This document shows positions 50,039-60,184 of a stretch of 64,000 bases of DNA, piece after piece. The position numbers and the translations under genes are program-made. A model generated the notes under the pieces. The model saw only the letters and a list, made by a program, of their open reading frames with translations. It was not told the DNA's origin and ran no database searches. Position 1 is the stretch's first letter. Each line of letters begins with the position of its first letter. Origin of the DNA: Polytrichum commune (Eukaryota; Streptophyta; Polytrichopsida; Polytrichales; Polytrichaceae); contig OX485805.1 of NCBI GenBank assembly GCA_950295325.1, forward strand, positions 33,093,501 through 33,157,500, read 5' to 3'.

Positions 50039-50854
50039 CTACAAGGCTTGGAGAGTTTCTTGTGGGCACAAACGGCGGAGTGTGACGGAAATTCTTCTAC
50101 CCTGCTTCAAGACCTCTCCTGCCCATACCTGCTCCTTCTCGTCCCTGTTGATCTCGTGAGTCCACTTATATCGTGCATCCCCCGATAAAAGTATCATATC
50201 CCCAGGCGATAACAACACATCCACCTTCTCTGCGGGCTTCTCGCACTTCCTAAAGCGCATGACGCTCGGCGAAAGAAGAGAGAGCACTGCAATTCCGTCT
50301 TCAAATCGAGCCAGGTCCACGTGCGGTCCAATGCCCTCACCAGGCTGGTACGAATTCACTATCATCTGATCAAAGAGGGGTACCCGCTCCAGGAGATTTG
50401 AGGCCAGCGGCACTTCATGACCTGATGGTGCTTCTGGAACCCCAGGTCCTGTAGTACCAAGCTTGTCGCAATTCTTTGTACTGGAAATTGAAGCGTAAAG
50501 CAGGGAGGAGAGAGTGGCTGCCCAGCCTGGCAGGTCGCCGAAGCGCATGGCCTGGTTATGCGAAGGACGCGTGAACCATCCTTCCGCCTCTATTGCATCC
50601 ACCAACCTCTCCTGCTCCGAAGGCTTGAGAAAAGCAGCGCAACGCCACAGACCTCTCACATGCTCCACTGGACTCCACATATGACTCCAAACCTCAGCCC
50701 CTGCTCGCATGCTCCTTTCGTATCCAGCTTCATCCGATTCCACTGCGCCGTCCCACTCATCATTCCCTTCTATGCTCATATCCTCCTCACTTTCAGCATC
50801 ATCGGAATCACTCCCGAACACCGCATCCAGAACCTCCTGAACCTCTTCCCCCAT
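50039..50854 (-). CDS. AlkB-like 2-oxoglutarate/Fe(II)-dependent dioxygenase
   Basis: An intronless frame of 271 residues. Residues 1-45 are acidic and serine-rich, probably disordered. From about residue 66 comes the AlkB-type region: W-F-T-R-P-S-H-N-Q-A-M-R-F-G (substrate-lid type segment, about 93-106), N-S-Y (167-169), P-H-V-D with iron ligands H178 and D180, a core strand and loop L-S-P-G-D-M-I-L-L-S-G, the third ligand in W-T-H-E-I (H233), and R254-x5-R260, the arginine pair that binds 2-oxoglutarate. Such enzymes oxidatively demethylate alkylated nucleic acid bases; the layout resembles plant ALKBH8-like short proteins, but the substrate cannot be read from sequence. The first ATG (50852-50854) is used; the codon before it is GTG. 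All catalytic residues are present. Its telo-box and foldback MITE lie just upstream. Confidence 0.9.
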   Translation of the reverse strand: MGEEVQEVLDAVFGSDSDDAESEEDMSIEGNDEWDGAVESDEAGYERSMRAGAEVWSHMWSPVEHVRGLWRCAAFLKPSEQERLVDAIEAEGWFTRPSHNQAMRFGDLPGWAATLSSLLYASISSTKNCDKLGTTGPGVPEAPSGHEVPLASNLLERVPLFDQMIVNSYQPGEGIGPHVDLARFEDGIAVLSLLSPSVMRFRKCEKPAEKVDVLLSPGDMILLSGDARYKWTHEINRDEKEQVWAGEVLKQGRRISVTLRRLCPQETLQAL

Positions 50855-50859
50855 CACAG

Positions 50860-50869
50860 AAACCCTAAA
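50860..50869 (+). promoter_or_regulatory. Telo-box next to the AlkB-like start codon
   Basis: AAACCCTAAA lies five bases beyond the start codon of the reverse-strand oxygenase gene (TTTAGGGTTT on the coding strand). AAACCCTA elements are frequent near transcription starts of plant housekeeping and translation genes. A role here is inferred from position. Confidence 0.45.
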
Positions 50870-51142
50870 CGAGCAAGAAGCACCATCTAGATTGCCAATC
50901 CGCAGCTACAGGATCTAAAGATGCGGTAGCCATTGCCGCAAAATGCGCGCTACTCAGTTTTTAATGCGCATCTTGCATTAAGCAACCTGAGCATTGGTGA
51001 GACCTCCTCTCCCGTTCACCGTTCTTCGCTATTCTCGACCAGCTTCGGACACATAAATGATGGTCTGAAAGTCGAAACCCTAGAATCTAGATCAGGGCTT
51101 GGCCTTGTTCACACCTGTATGTCCTTTGCTCACTGAATTTTA
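50870..51142. other. Promoter region of the AlkB-like gene
   Basis: Lies between the start codon and the foldback MITE. A 67-codon + frame (50933-51136) is present but has no recognised domain, so it is treated as non-coding. Confidence 0.4.
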
Positions 51143-51515
51143 TCCTCCTCACACTCTCTCAAAAACTCATGTTTCCGGAGGGAATTCCTCCCCACTTTTA
51201 CTTTTGACATCTTATAATGTTCGAGGAGCGTTCAAGTGATGTCAAAACCCCTGACTGGTCTTGGTGAAGTGAAAACGGGTGTTTGACTTTGGACCAATGA
51301 AGGCTACATAAAATGAATTTCATGGCAATCTTTTCAACGTATCTACATATCCGTGCTCTTTATATAACCTTCATTTGGCCAAAGTCAAACACCTCTTTTT
51401 ATTTCACCAAAACAAGGAGTTCCCACACTGATTGAACACTTTTAAACATTATAAAATGTCAAATTTAGTGGAGAGGAATTCCCTACCAAAATTGAGTTTT
51501 GAGGAACTTTGAGGA
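51143..51515. mobile_element. Foldback MITE with arms of about 160-170 bp
   Basis: The left arm 51143-51312 pairs with the right arm 51359-51515 along almost its whole length, roughly three positions in four with small gaps. Examples are GGAATTCCTC, GACATCTTATAATGTT against GACATTTTATAATGTT, and GTGTTTGACTTTGG in both arms. The loop is about 46 bases. A TA dinucleotide flanks each side (51141-51142 and 51516-51517), as Tc1/mariner-type elements leave. It has no coding capacity. It lies about 290 bp upstream of the AlkB-like start codon. Confidence 0.8.
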
Positions 51516-53989
51516 TACCTCTAGAAGGTCATTCAACAAAGCCCTGAATGTATTCTTATCCCATCAAAGAGAAATAGACTAAGCATGAGGAAATCTTTTA
51601 AATCATTTTGTAGACTTTGGATTTTGGATCTTTATGTGTGAGATGAATGTATACATTGGCCAAAACAACTTTGAAAGTTGATTATTGGGTGCACCTTTCA
51701 TTGAAAACCAAGAACCACGTGCATTCACAATATGCTCTAAAACCCCCCAATCTATCTATCTATCTATAAAATTTGTGGGTAAAATAAGCAATACACATAC
51801 AAATCCAATGATAAAAATACAAGTGAGACTATGTATACATAAAAGATTTTCATCAAATGATTAGTAAGATTGTAAGTTCACTTGTTGTTGGCCTTTTTTT
51901 TACCAACATAAGCCAATGCCCATGTTTGATGGACGGTCCATCAAGTCAATTGGATTCTTAACTCTACCCACCGCTTACCAAATTTTCTATGCATCTTATA
52001 AACCCTCCCAACAAACCACACCTTCATTGGAGCCAACTTGTATGGTCTACCACATTTTTGATAATTATAGCTAAGTGTGCACTAGTCTTGACTTTCCTTG
52101 CCCACATCTTGTAATACTAATAGCAATCAAAACTCAAAGTATCTTAGAAAAAAAACTACTTGACCCATTTTATTTTACTTGGACATTTTTGGTGGGGTTG
52201 TCCACGAAGAGAGTATTCTCCACAGTTGGCCACCACCCATGAAAGACCCCCTCCAACTGAGGGATGCCAACCAAGAGGTTGGACCGAACCTTGAGGAATT
52301 ATTGCCCCCCCCCCCCTCGAACTTTGGCACCAGCACGCCCCTCTCGTCAAACAACTCATCACATGCCTATTGTCCAAGAAGTAGGCAAAGGCTTGGGATA
52401 TCACAAAAAAACCTAATGATGGGCTCCATGTTGTCCAACACCATGGAGCTCCAAATGACAATGTGAGCTAAATCGAGCACCTCACAGAGGAAGGTCCGCA
52501 AGCGGGGACATGCTCATACGGCCTTCCGATTAATGAGAGTGTCCAATTCCGTGTCTTAGTCCATCTCTTTTGGACTTTGGTAGGAAGTTGTGGGATGTTA
52601 AGGATGTGTTTTGGTGTGACACAACACCCCATCGAGGTCAAAAAATATGAAGAGTTTTTTATCGGGATTAGGCCTTCTTCCTAATGGGTTGTGATTTATT
52701 TCCAATGGACCCTCTGATTGATATTTAACTAGGATAATGTTATCATACAAGCAAACAATAGAAAAATGACATATCAAAAAAATTAAATACTATTCAAGAA
52801 AGAAAAAAAACATCAAAATTAAAGAAATGAATTGCGATATCCAAGTTTCAAAACATATTTTTTATTTTTGAACACTATATTCATTGTTTTCTCTTTCAAC
52901 ACCTAATGTTATGCCGAAAAATAAGGGGATATGTCTAGACCGGCCACTAAGATATTTTTTTAAAGAAAAATAAATCTCTAGTTGCAAGTGAAAGCCGCAC
53001 TCACATTCAAAATAATACAGGACCCATAAAGACATATGAACACACTTCCATGAGTAGGGAGGGAGAGAGGCAGGCCTACCTCAAGCAAGGTTGGTTATCT
53101 CAGCATGCAGAGGTGATGCACCACCAATGCCCCTTTCATTGGTCTCTAGAGCAACTCGTGGACACGCATCCATATCCTCATTCAAGATCTTTGTTTCCAT
53201 TTGACTTCCCCTAGAAGGCGTTTGAGATGTTTGGGTGTTGACATACTTTTGCCCACATGATCCTCTTCCTCCTCTTGGCTCCCACACATATATAGATCGT
53301 TTTCAGACCTCTCTTGTGTTTCCTCCATCTCTTTGCCAGTTTCTTTGGCAAATTTCGGGTTTTCTTGCAGTTTTTTCACACATTCAGTGTGTCTCGCAGT
53401 GTCATGGCTTGCCCTATCTACACCATGTCTAAAAATGATGAAACTAGTAATGTCATCTTATGTAGGAAGAACTTGGGAAGGCTTAATGCAAGCCTTCACT
53501 AGGTCATTAGTTGTTCTGACTCATTACAGTGGTCGTCCACAACCACTTCTAGATAGTAATGGTGCATGCCAGGCTCGCCATTGGCCTAAAGTACCTTTGC
53601 GTGAGTTCTTTATGTCAGTTAAACATGCTAACACTTAGACAATGATCTATCTATCGATCTATACTCAATGCACTTTGTGAAGTTTTCTTTGATTGTATGG
53701 CATGTTTTATAGGCGCACATCGTTATATACCAATACATGCTCTCTTTCTTCATATTCCATATGAATCATTGGGTCATGTTCAAGGAGGATGATTGTAAGT
53801 GTGCGTCCATAACAAACTTTACCAAGATGAATTGATTCATGCTCGCTACTTAATCCATTGAGGTAGATATATTCACAACTCACCTTCATGCCGTGTGGGC
53901 ATTTCTAGGAGATTGGAACTCTTGGTTGCATATGTGCATTTTTTATTAGTTCAATGATAGTCATATCTAAGACTTTGTTTCTATAAGCA
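51516..53989. other. Intergenic sequence, nothing recognised
   Basis: Contains a CTAT repeat near 51752-51767, a 12-C run at 52305-52316 and short frames at 52179-52466 and 53081-53638 without recognised motifs. Confidence 0.45.
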
Positions 53990-55960
53990 TGACAATGGAA
54001 TACCTGGCCATGCAAGTCAAGGTGTTGTGCACTTCATCGAATTGGGTCCAAAGGCAAGGATACTCGTTTGGCACCAAGATGCAGATGGCAAATATATGTT
54101 ATTATATGGGGAACCAAAGCCTTGCACACTTGACCCCATGACGATTGGGCTAGAAATCATTAAGAGTATATCAGGATTCATTGAATATTGGAAAGAGTTG
54201 TGTAAGAAAGACATCACAAGGGTTGTTTGGGATACATTGTACATATGAACCATTGATCACGTATTGGGATCGCATGCGGTTTGTTTTGCTATTAGAACCA
54301 TACCTGGTCAACTTTGACACAAGGATTTGGCAACAAAGTCCAGTGACAATTGTGGAGTCCGTGGAATGATATTAGCCTTGCCTTTTTTTATTTTGGTTTT
54401 TTTTTTCATTCACAATTTTTGAATTTTAATGTTCTAAAATACTACAAGAGATTATTAGGCCACACATGCAAGGCATGTGTTGTATGGGCCACCGCATGAA
54501 TCTTGTTGTGAGTTTACCCATGATTAAATATATTAAGAATTTGTTGCATTCAACTCACAAAGATTTTTCATGGTGATCAAAGAGGCACATTAAGTTTTTT
54601 GTAAATTTTTAATTTATTTATTTTAAAGGTGTTGTGGAGACTAAGGGGCTAAATATAATCCAAAATGTCAAGACATGGTAATTGTCTATGTTTTCCCTTC
54701 TCATAAGGGTGTTGATTGAGTACCACACTTTGGTACACAAGATGCATGAGGACTCTATTGACAACACAACAACGCATGCCTTAGAAGATTTGGTTCTTGC
54801 CAATTTCAATCTATTAGTTGACATCTATGTGCATGTACCCTTGGCAAATGTCTGCCACTCTTTGAAATTGTCCATCACATGGTTAAATTTAACCAACAAA
54901 CGGATGTCTTTGTATGCGACTATTTGGCCAAGGTAATGGATGCCAAGATTCCTTTCCAAATTCTATTTTGACCCCTGTCTACTTTCAAGATTGATTACTT
55001 TTGCAAGTTAACTAATCTTGTCAACCGCCACCATGACACGATGACCTTAATGTGGATGTCAACCATGAATGGGGCCATGAAAGAGTACGTGGCTTTCAAA
55101 TGTGGCTCCACTCACTATCCAATAATTATGGTAGGTGCGACTATACACAAACATGGTGTCAATTGGGAGTCATTTACGTCAACTGTGGAGATTGTGAAGC
55201 TTTTATCCGATGTAAGCCCCTTGCCAAATTGTTTATGTGCATGTTGCATGCTTTCTATGTGTTGCATTTTTTGTTGGTTCATCAGCAACCTCACTTTTGG
55301 TGTTGATTGTGATATAGGCAGCGGATTGGCTAATTGCCAAGCTATGGACTCATGATTCCTCTCCTTTGCAACAATGGATGCCATGGGGGGCTTTGGGGGT
55401 TATATACCCCTAGAATTGACTCCAACCATACGCAAAGGAGTTGTTTGATGGGCATTTCACATGCCTCAAGAACCATTGCGGTGTGGAGAAAAGAGTTCGG
55501 GCATTATTCAACCCTATTGCTAGACCAATTAGCCTTGAGCCGTTGATGTAGTTAAAGGGAATTATGGAATCTAATACAGAGGCAACACTGCAGAAACCAA
55601 TTTTTGTGAATCTTCGATTGAAATTTAAAGATATTCCCTATTTCTATGATTCTTCGGAGCAACTTCCCCCAAGTGGTTTAAAGGTGTAGAGCTAGCAACT
55701 TGCCAAGTTTTTGGATTTGTTGAGGATGAGTGAATGTTCTCAACCATTGCATTTTCCAAATATGAGCACTTCGACCAGTTGTCATAACACCTCGTTGCAT
55801 GTCTATGTCCATTTACAACCAAATATGTTTCAAGCTAGACACCAACCCTTTAAAGACAATTACGATGAGTGGCACCAAGACTGCCGCAAACAAAATGATT
55901 GTTAGTTAGCAATGTTGAACCCCTTCTCGATGATGATAAGCTTTATTCTAGGATGCTAGG
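53990..55960 (+). pseudogene. Unrecognised decayed coding relic
   Basis: Several + strand frames look like once-coding protein: 54027-54248 (G-P-K-A-R-I-L-V-W-H-Q-D-A-D-G-K-Y), 55041-55220 (N-G-A-M-K-E-Y-V-A-F-K-C-G and T-V-E-I-V-K-L-L), and about 55430-55905 (C-G-V-E-K-R-V-R-A-L-F-N-P, K-F-K-D-I-P-Y-F-Y-D-S-S-E-Q-L-P-P). They follow one another in one direction, interrupted by frameshifts, stops and an AT-rich gap (54370-54650). I do not recognise the family. It may be an old transposable-element protein or a host pseudogene. Confidence 0.35.
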
Positions 55961-56662
55961 TACCCATGGACCACCTTTATTAGTCATTTATTTAATTTAT
56001 TTGGGTCCTCAATCTTGTCGAGGTTATGTGCTTTTGCAGGGTTTGGTTGCATTCAAACCTGTGGTCTTGCAGTGTTTGGTTATGAGAGCTCTTGCAGTTT
56101 GATGCGCTCTTTGTTGGCATTATGGAGTTTTGGCTTTGGTGCATTATGTTGGGCCTAGGCCTTGTGATAGCATAGTCTAAGGTCAGCCTCATGCAATCTG
56201 GTGTGGGCTTGTTACATAAGTTATTTGTGTTGTTGCTACTTTGAATCAACCTTCAGAGTTCACATGATTCCAAGCAACTCTCGAACTTAAATGTTAGTGG
56301 TTAGTAATATTACCCTCCAAGCTTGAGATGTCATGGTTGTTCTGAATGGTTTAAGTGTAGTCTTTTTAGGAGGTGTAGACCTATGATTACAAGGCCAAAC
56401 TATCTTTGAGAGGAACCGTGTCACAAAATTACCACATTTTCAATCGACTTTTTATGTATATTTGCCAATGTGCAACTTATTTTCCATATATATTTGCCCA
56501 TGGGCATGTTATTGTTTTTATGTATCTGTCAATGTGCAATTGTCTCACACACAAATTAGCCAATTCTTTGACACTTGAAATCAAGTTGTTGCTTGGATGA
56601 GCTTTATTTTGTGCATACCAATCGTCACATTTTTGGATGCAAATAATCCAGACCTTGTACAA
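55961..56662. other. Intergenic sequence, nothing recognised
   Basis: Short recurring phrases (GTTTGGTT, CTTGCAG) near 56030-56100. No gene seen. Confidence 0.4.
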
Positions 56663-56742
56663 CCGCTAGCCCACGGACTTTTTGGGCTAGCGGCTAACCC
56701 GATAGCTAAGAGTTACGGCTGAAAATAATATTTGAAAAAAAT

Positions 56743-56865
56743 GGGCTAGTCTAGCTATAGCTAGATCGAGGCTTGAAAAATATGGGTTAGCCCAACTATA
56801 GCTAGATCGAGGCCTGAAAATAATGGGCTAGCCCAACTAGTTATTAACTAGCTAAAGATAGGTCA
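56743..56865 (+). repeat. 41-bp tandem repeat, left array
   Basis: Units start at 56743, 56784 and 56825, exactly 41 bases apart, each with GGGCTAG or GGGTTAG, a CTATAGCTAGATCGAGGC segment and TGAAAA. The unit head GGGCTAGCCC is itself a perfect palindrome. Confidence 0.85.
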
Positions 56866-57404
56866 GGTAGCTCAATCAACTCAAGCTAAGGCCCAACCAC
56901 ACCTGACTTTAGGGCATTGTGGTTTGAAATGCTAAAACCTAGGATGCCTTGCTTAGCGGAAGCAACCACCACTTTGCTAGCATCCAAGCCTGGATCAGGT
57001 GGGTTAGAATGTGACTTCCGCAATCTAAATGATATCATCACCCCAAAGAGATCATCGCTTGGGGGAGGATTTGCAAAGGCGTCGATGATACTGAAGTTGA
57101 ACAAACATCTAATGCCACATGATCCTGAAAAATTGATCTTGCTGGGCAATCTTGATTGGGAGAACCACATTCCAAAGCGCCTTATTTTTTATGAGAAGCT
57201 ACGGATAGAGGATAATGACGGTTTGTTGGTAGAGAATGGCGAGCAACAAGAATTAGACATTGATGACGATGGTGATTTCGACTGATATGAAATATGATTA
57301 TATTGAAACGACGCCTCCTTGAATTCAACATATGAGCTAGTTGAGCTAGCTTTTTAAGTCAGCATGCCCAACTATATGGCTGAAAACGATACCTGAAATA
57401 AATA

Positions 57405-57625
57405 TATCTAACCCAGCTATGGCTAGACCGAGGCCTGAAAAATATGGGCTAGCCCAACTATGGCTAGATCGAGGCTTGAAAAATATGGGCTAGCCCAACT
57501 ATGGCTAGATTGGGGCGTAAAAAATATGGGCTAGCCCAACTATGGCTAGATTGAGGCTTGAAAAATATGGGCTAGCCCAACTATGGCTAGATCGAGGCCT
57601 GAAAAATATGGGCTAGCCCAGCTAG
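57405..57625 (+). repeat. 41-bp tandem repeat, right array
   Basis: GGGCTAGCCC starts at 57446, 57487, 57528, 57569 and 57610, exactly every 41 bases, with a partial unit before. It has the same sequence and orientation as the left array but higher unit-to-unit identity, suggesting more recent homogenisation. Confidence 0.9.
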
Positions 57626-57650
57626 CTAACGGGCTATAAAAGGTCTGAAG

Positions 57651-58151
57651 TAATCTTTCGTGAGGCCATTTTGAGAAGAATAAATAAGAAACTTTCATAA
57701 AGACAACTATTTTAGGATCTCAATTATAGCCCCAACACTTACCTTTTCAATGGGAATCAGGCCACCCTTTCGATATCAAGAAATGTTAAGAAAAAACCTA
57801 ATACTAACAATATGAACCTTGTTACTATTGAAGGCGAGTGCATGTAACTTAGATGGTGTCAAACGACAAGAAAAGATTATTGCATATGAATTGCATCTCA
57901 TAAAAGTCTTGAAATAGAATGCAACCCAAATGTAATTTTCTTAAGTTGGTTTGACACTGGACTTGGGTTTGAGATTCATGAATAGTCTAGTCCAAATCCA
58001 CCACAAACCTATAGGGGATAAATTTTTTATGTTGGATGGATAAGAGGTACGCTCATATGCAATAAATCCCTCTTGCACGGCTGGGACAAAGCAACCCGTA
58101 CATTGGTTTCCTGGAGGCAAGGGTTTAGGCATCCAACAAGGAACGAGTGTA
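57651..58151. other. Intergenic sequence up to the LINE insertion
   Basis: No gene recognised. The last part is the target sequence into which LINE copy 4 inserted. Confidence 0.4.
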
Positions 58152-58166
58152 TGGGTTGGTTCGCCC
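58152..58166. repeat. Left 15-bp target-site duplication of LINE copy 4
   Basis: TGGGTTGGTTCGCCC, exactly repeated at 59209-59223. Confidence 0.85.
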
Positions 58167-59208
58167 TCATAATAAAAGCACACGACAACCACGAAGTAGC
58201 AAGTGCCCAAAACAAATTCCCATACGTAGACAAATGGCTAACCAACAAACAAATAAATCAAAAACTCTCCAATCATTTCTGGAAAAATAAAGAAGTAACG
58301 GATGCCCAAATCACCCAAACATTAAAATTTAGATATGCCCAATACATGGGCAACCATAGGAAAAACATCTTTGGGCCTCTCAAATTCCAAAACCCCAACT
58401 GCACACTATGCCACAAAAATGACAGAGATACATGGCCCCATTTACTATCAATGTGCAAACACCCTTATCTGAAAGGCCTAAGAATAGCTCGCCACAATAA
58501 GGCGCTTCACCTCATCACTCAGACACTACAAGCCAACAAACACACCCGATACTACACTCTAACAAACGTAGGCAACCTCAATAACATGAACCAAGAACAA
58601 ACTGTCCCAGAATGGCTAATAGAATGTACATGCCCACAAACAAGTTGCCAATGCCAAGCCAGATTAAGACCATATATCCTTTGCATACTAGGCGCCCCAA
58701 ACCACACTCCAACTCCCTGACTACCTTCACACACACACACAATACAATTCATTGAATTCACATATTGCCACGACAGATTCCCCGAACAAGCCCTCACACA
58801 AAAACACGCAAAATACGACCCACTAATTAATACTATACGAAACAAAGGTTGGAAAACGAACCCCCTTATCACTATTATAGCAGGAGTAAGAGGAGCTACA
58901 CACGAACAATCCATTGAAAAACTAATCGACCTCAAAATCCCAAAGACTAATATCAAAACTCTCATGAAAAACATACATCAAAATGCCATTAAATACCTTA
59001 CCTATCTTGTACTCAACAAAAGGAAACTTGACAATAAACAAACTACTGTCGCACCTCCCTAAAATGGGACCGAACTTTTTAACTAATAAAGCCCACCTCC
59101 CAAAAGAGGCATAACTCCTCATGCTACAACATGTTAAGCATTTGGATAACGGACTCACATTCATGCCGGTACAATGTACGGGTGTAATTCTTTCTTTTTC
59201 TTTCTTTG
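58167..59208 (+). mobile_element. Young 5'-truncated L1-type LINE, copy 4
   Basis: A 1,042-bp segment lies between perfect 15-bp duplications (58152-58166 and 59209-59223), the signature of target-primed reverse transcription. It encodes the LINE C-terminus: F-P-Y-V-D-K-W-L-T-N, L-K-F-R-Y-A-Q-Y-M-G-N, then the zinc-binding module C-T-L-C...H-L-L-S-M-C (about 58410-58460), ending at a TGA near 58718. In another frame the conserved tail continues, F-I-E-F-T-Y-C-H-D-R-F-P through L-V-L-N-K-R-K-L, to a TAA at 59060-59062. So one frameshift lies near an ACACAC run at 58728-58742. About 145 bases of 3' UTR follow, ending in a CTTT-rich tail. Endonuclease, reverse transcriptase and most or all of RNase H are missing through 5' truncation. 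It belongs to the family of copies 1-3 but is far better preserved. Confidence 0.85.
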
Positions 59209-59223
59209 TGGGTTGGTTCGCCC
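59209..59223. repeat. Right 15-bp target-site duplication of LINE copy 4
   Basis: TGGGTTGGTTCGCCC, directly after the CTTT-rich 3' tail. Confidence 0.85.
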
Positions 59224-59604
59224 AAATCCTCTTGCACTAAGTTACTAAAGACTCAAAAGGTTGAGGGGGGACAATGATGTGGCACATGTGGGCCTCATGT
59301 TGCCTTGGGCAGGTGGAACGGCCACAAGGACAACGTACGTGGGAGAGGGTGGCGTAACATTCGTAGGCTATCATACCCTATCCAATAGTCTTCATACGGA
59401 ACTTTCACCTGCAAAAAAAAATTCATTCCAACCAAACAGGCCTCCAAGAAAAAGAAAAAGAAAAAGAAAAAGAAAAAGATTTTAGGACTTTTACATCCAA
59501 CTCCTCTCAGGAATGAATGCTATGAAAGCCTCTCTTGAATGACCATTCTTACAAAGTGCACCTACGGCCTACAACTCATAATTACACTCAATATGATATA
59601 TGCT
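59224..59604. other. Sequence between LINE copy 4 and the copia repeat array
   Basis: It includes a G-rich stretch GTTGAGGGGGGACAATGATG near 59260 that resembles a polypurine tract next to a TG end, and an AAAAAG repeat (59446-59479). The 5' LTR of the copia element should begin somewhere here or in the array, but no boundary could be fixed. Confidence 0.35.
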
Positions 59605-60184
59605 AACTTTGAGGTGTTTTGAGTTCCAAAAGGCTTAGTTGTGGCTTTTTGATGGTTATGTAGTTATTTGGCTTAGTTTTGGAGTGGAAAGGTGCTGACT
59701 TGAGAGATCCATCCATTCAAAATTAACTTTGAGGTGTTTTGAGTTCCAAAAGGCTTAGTTTTGGCTTTTTGATGGTTATCTAGTTATTTGGCTTAGTTTT
59801 GGAGTGGAAAGGTGCTGACTTGAGAGATCCATCCATTCAAAACTAACTTTGAGGTGTTTTGAGTTCCAAAAGGCTTAGTTTTGGCTTTTTGATGGTTATG
59901 TAGTTATTTGGCTTAGTTTTGGAGTGGAAAGGTGCTGACTTGAGAGATCCATCCATTCAAGACTAACTTTGAGGTGTTTTGAGTTCCAAAAAGCTTAGTT
60001 GTGGTTTTTTGATGGTTATCTAGTTATTTGGCTTAGTTTTGGAGTGGAAAGGTGCTGACTTGAGAGATCCATCCATTCAAAACTAACTTTGAGGTGTTTT
60101 GAGTTCCAAAAGGCTTAGTTTTGGCCTTTTGATGGTTATGTAGTCATTTGGCTTAGCTTTGGAGTGGAAAGGTGCTGACTTGAG
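59605..60184 (+). repeat. 120-bp tandem repeat array, 4.8 units, upstream of copia gag
   Basis: Units begin at 59605, 59725, 59845, 59965 and 60085, exactly 120 bases apart, and differ at only a few positions (for example GTAGTTATTT against CTAGTTATTT, GTGGC against TTGGC). The fifth unit breaks off at GGTGCTGACTTGAG (60184). The array lies 115-694 bases before the gag start, so it is in the LTR or untranslated leader, where repeated units can act as transcriptional control elements in copia retrotransposons. Confidence 0.95.

Larger units (their letters stand above)
56663..57650 (+). mobile_element. hAT element derivative with a transposase C-terminal fragment
   Basis: An open + frame (readable from about 56887, first ATG 56917, stop 57283-57285) resembles the C-terminal dimerisation region of hAT transposases: L-A-E-A-T-T-T-L-L-A, G-S-G-G-L-E-C-D-F, I-I-T-P-K-R-S-S-L and L-K-L-N-K-H-L, with a short acidic tail. 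No RNase H-like catalytic core is present. The fragment lies between two 41-bp repeat arrays (56743-56865 and 57405-57625) in the same orientation. A perfect 11-bp-stem hairpin (CCGCTAGCCCA, 56663-56693) sits at the left and related GGGCTAGCCCAGCTAGC at the right. Subterminal repeats are typical of hAT elements, so an internally deleted non-autonomous copy is likely. Exact ends and the 8-bp target duplication were not resolved. Confidence 0.55.

Noticed and set aside
56743-57625. CRISPR array, because of regularly spaced repeats
   Set aside because: The 41-bp units are contiguous tandem repeats without unique spacers, in eukaryotic DNA beside a hAT fragment.
59258-59280. Polypurine-like GGTTGAGGGGGGACAATG as the junction to a copia LTR
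   Set aside because: A polypurine tract belongs before the 3' LTR, not upstream of the 5' end of this element, and no matching LTR pair is visible. Kept only as a remark.
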